NCBI GenBank assembly: GCA_035542155.1
Contig: DATKLX010000049.1
Location: 1-30,092, forward strand
Direction: 5' to 3'
DNA: 30,092 nt
Source: DATKLX01 sp035542155
GTDB taxonomy: Bacteria; Chloroflexota; Anaerolineae; Anaerolineales; Anaerolineaceae
Numbering within the stretch: the first letter of the stretch is position 1; each line of letters begins with the position of its first letter. Below the pieces are notes generated by a model. It made no database searches, had not been told where the DNA came from, and worked only from the letters and a program-made list of their open reading frames with translations. The position numbers and the translations under genes are program-made. This document shows, piece by piece, positions 29,977-30,092 of the stretch.

Positions 29977-30010
29977 ACCGTGAGCCACACCCAGGGCATA
30001 ATTCCAGTGG

Positions 30011-30092
30011 GTACATCCCCACGCGTGTGGGGAAAACCGTCCAGCCTTGCCGGTGTCCATTTGACGTTACCCGGTACATCCCCACGCGTGTG
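30011..30092 (+). CRISPR. Start of a type I-E-like CRISPR array
   Basis: The 29-base repeat starts GTACATCCCCACGCGTGTGG (30011-30030) and ends GGAAAACCG (30031-30039). A second copy begins at 30074 and runs off the window. The spacer between is 34 bases (30040-30073), or 33 if one G belongs to the repeat. The repeat has a perfect 6-bp stem, CCCCAC/GTGGGG, around GCGT. Length, stem position and ACCG end match type I-E repeats, reading in the usual transcription direction. That would put the leader in the 62 bases after the membrane protein gene, though they are not AT-rich as leaders usually are. No cas gene is in the window. Confidence 0.88.

Noticed and set aside
29952..29980. Degenerate CRISPR repeat before the first clear one
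   Set aside because: Only about 11 of 29 positions match, mostly the GGG and ACCG ends; better explained as a hairpin after the membrane protein gene.
29897..30085. 62-codon minus-strand ORF over the CRISPR repeats
   Set aside because: VFPTRVGMYP is the translation of the repeat itself; not a gene.

Overview
The window looks like a chromosomal fragment of an uncultured Chloroflexota bacterium, probably of the Anaerolineae type. This placement is an inference from several things: two MalT-type LuxR regulator loci with a small companion protein, a DUF3267/FHA/PP2C gene group, GC-rich coding with AT-rich short intergenic repeats, and an I-E-like CRISPR repeat. No rRNA or phylogenetic marker here fixes it, so treat it as moderate confidence.

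Layout. 1-889 is essentially non-coding and full of short inverted and dispersed repeats. 890-3033 is a purine salvage pair, xpt-guaA (xanthine to XMP to GMP), followed on the same strand by a polytopic membrane protein (3058-4038). 4095-7869 is a tightly overlapping set: a secreted/membrane protein with a degenerate FHA domain, a PP2C-type phosphatase with a membrane anchor, and a DUF3267 putative membrane zinc peptidase. 7839-11186 is an iron module: a DtxR-family repressor divergent from feoA-feoB-feoC, with TTAG/CTAA-type dyads between them. 11225-11488 holds two serine tRNA genes (TGA and GCT) separated by AT-rich repeats, with a terminator after the second. 11655-12357 holds a small protein and the 3' remnant of a MalT-type LuxR regulator. 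12620-14245 is a nitrilase/Lnt-like membrane acyltransferase, convergent with an orphan chemotaxis receptor (14269-16428). A patatin-like phospholipase (minus) and a secreted CHAP-domain protein (plus) diverge around 17700.

19260-20760 is a patch of broken or shortened genes: an internally deleted CopB-like copper ATPase, an intact DUF1801 protein, a truncated response-regulator receiver domain, and a possible orphan gene end next to surE. 21669-24362 is a full-length MalT-type LuxR regulator. It is followed, after three iterated GAATAnCCCC boxes, by a five-gene group (24493-27411): an Fe-S flavoprotein-like reductase, a small protein related to the one at 11655, a membrane-anchored beta-repeat (DUF4097/toast-rack-like) protein, an isoprenylcysteine-methyltransferase-like membrane enzyme, and a deazaflavin-dependent nitroreductase-like protein. 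The window ends with a large polytopic membrane protein (27903-29948) and the start of a CRISPR array (30011 onward).

The most unusual observations are the recurring pairing of a MalT-type regulator with a small 73-82-residue protein and G-rich boxes, the in-frame collapsed copper ATPase, and the FHA domain that has lost its expected phosphothreonine-binding residues.
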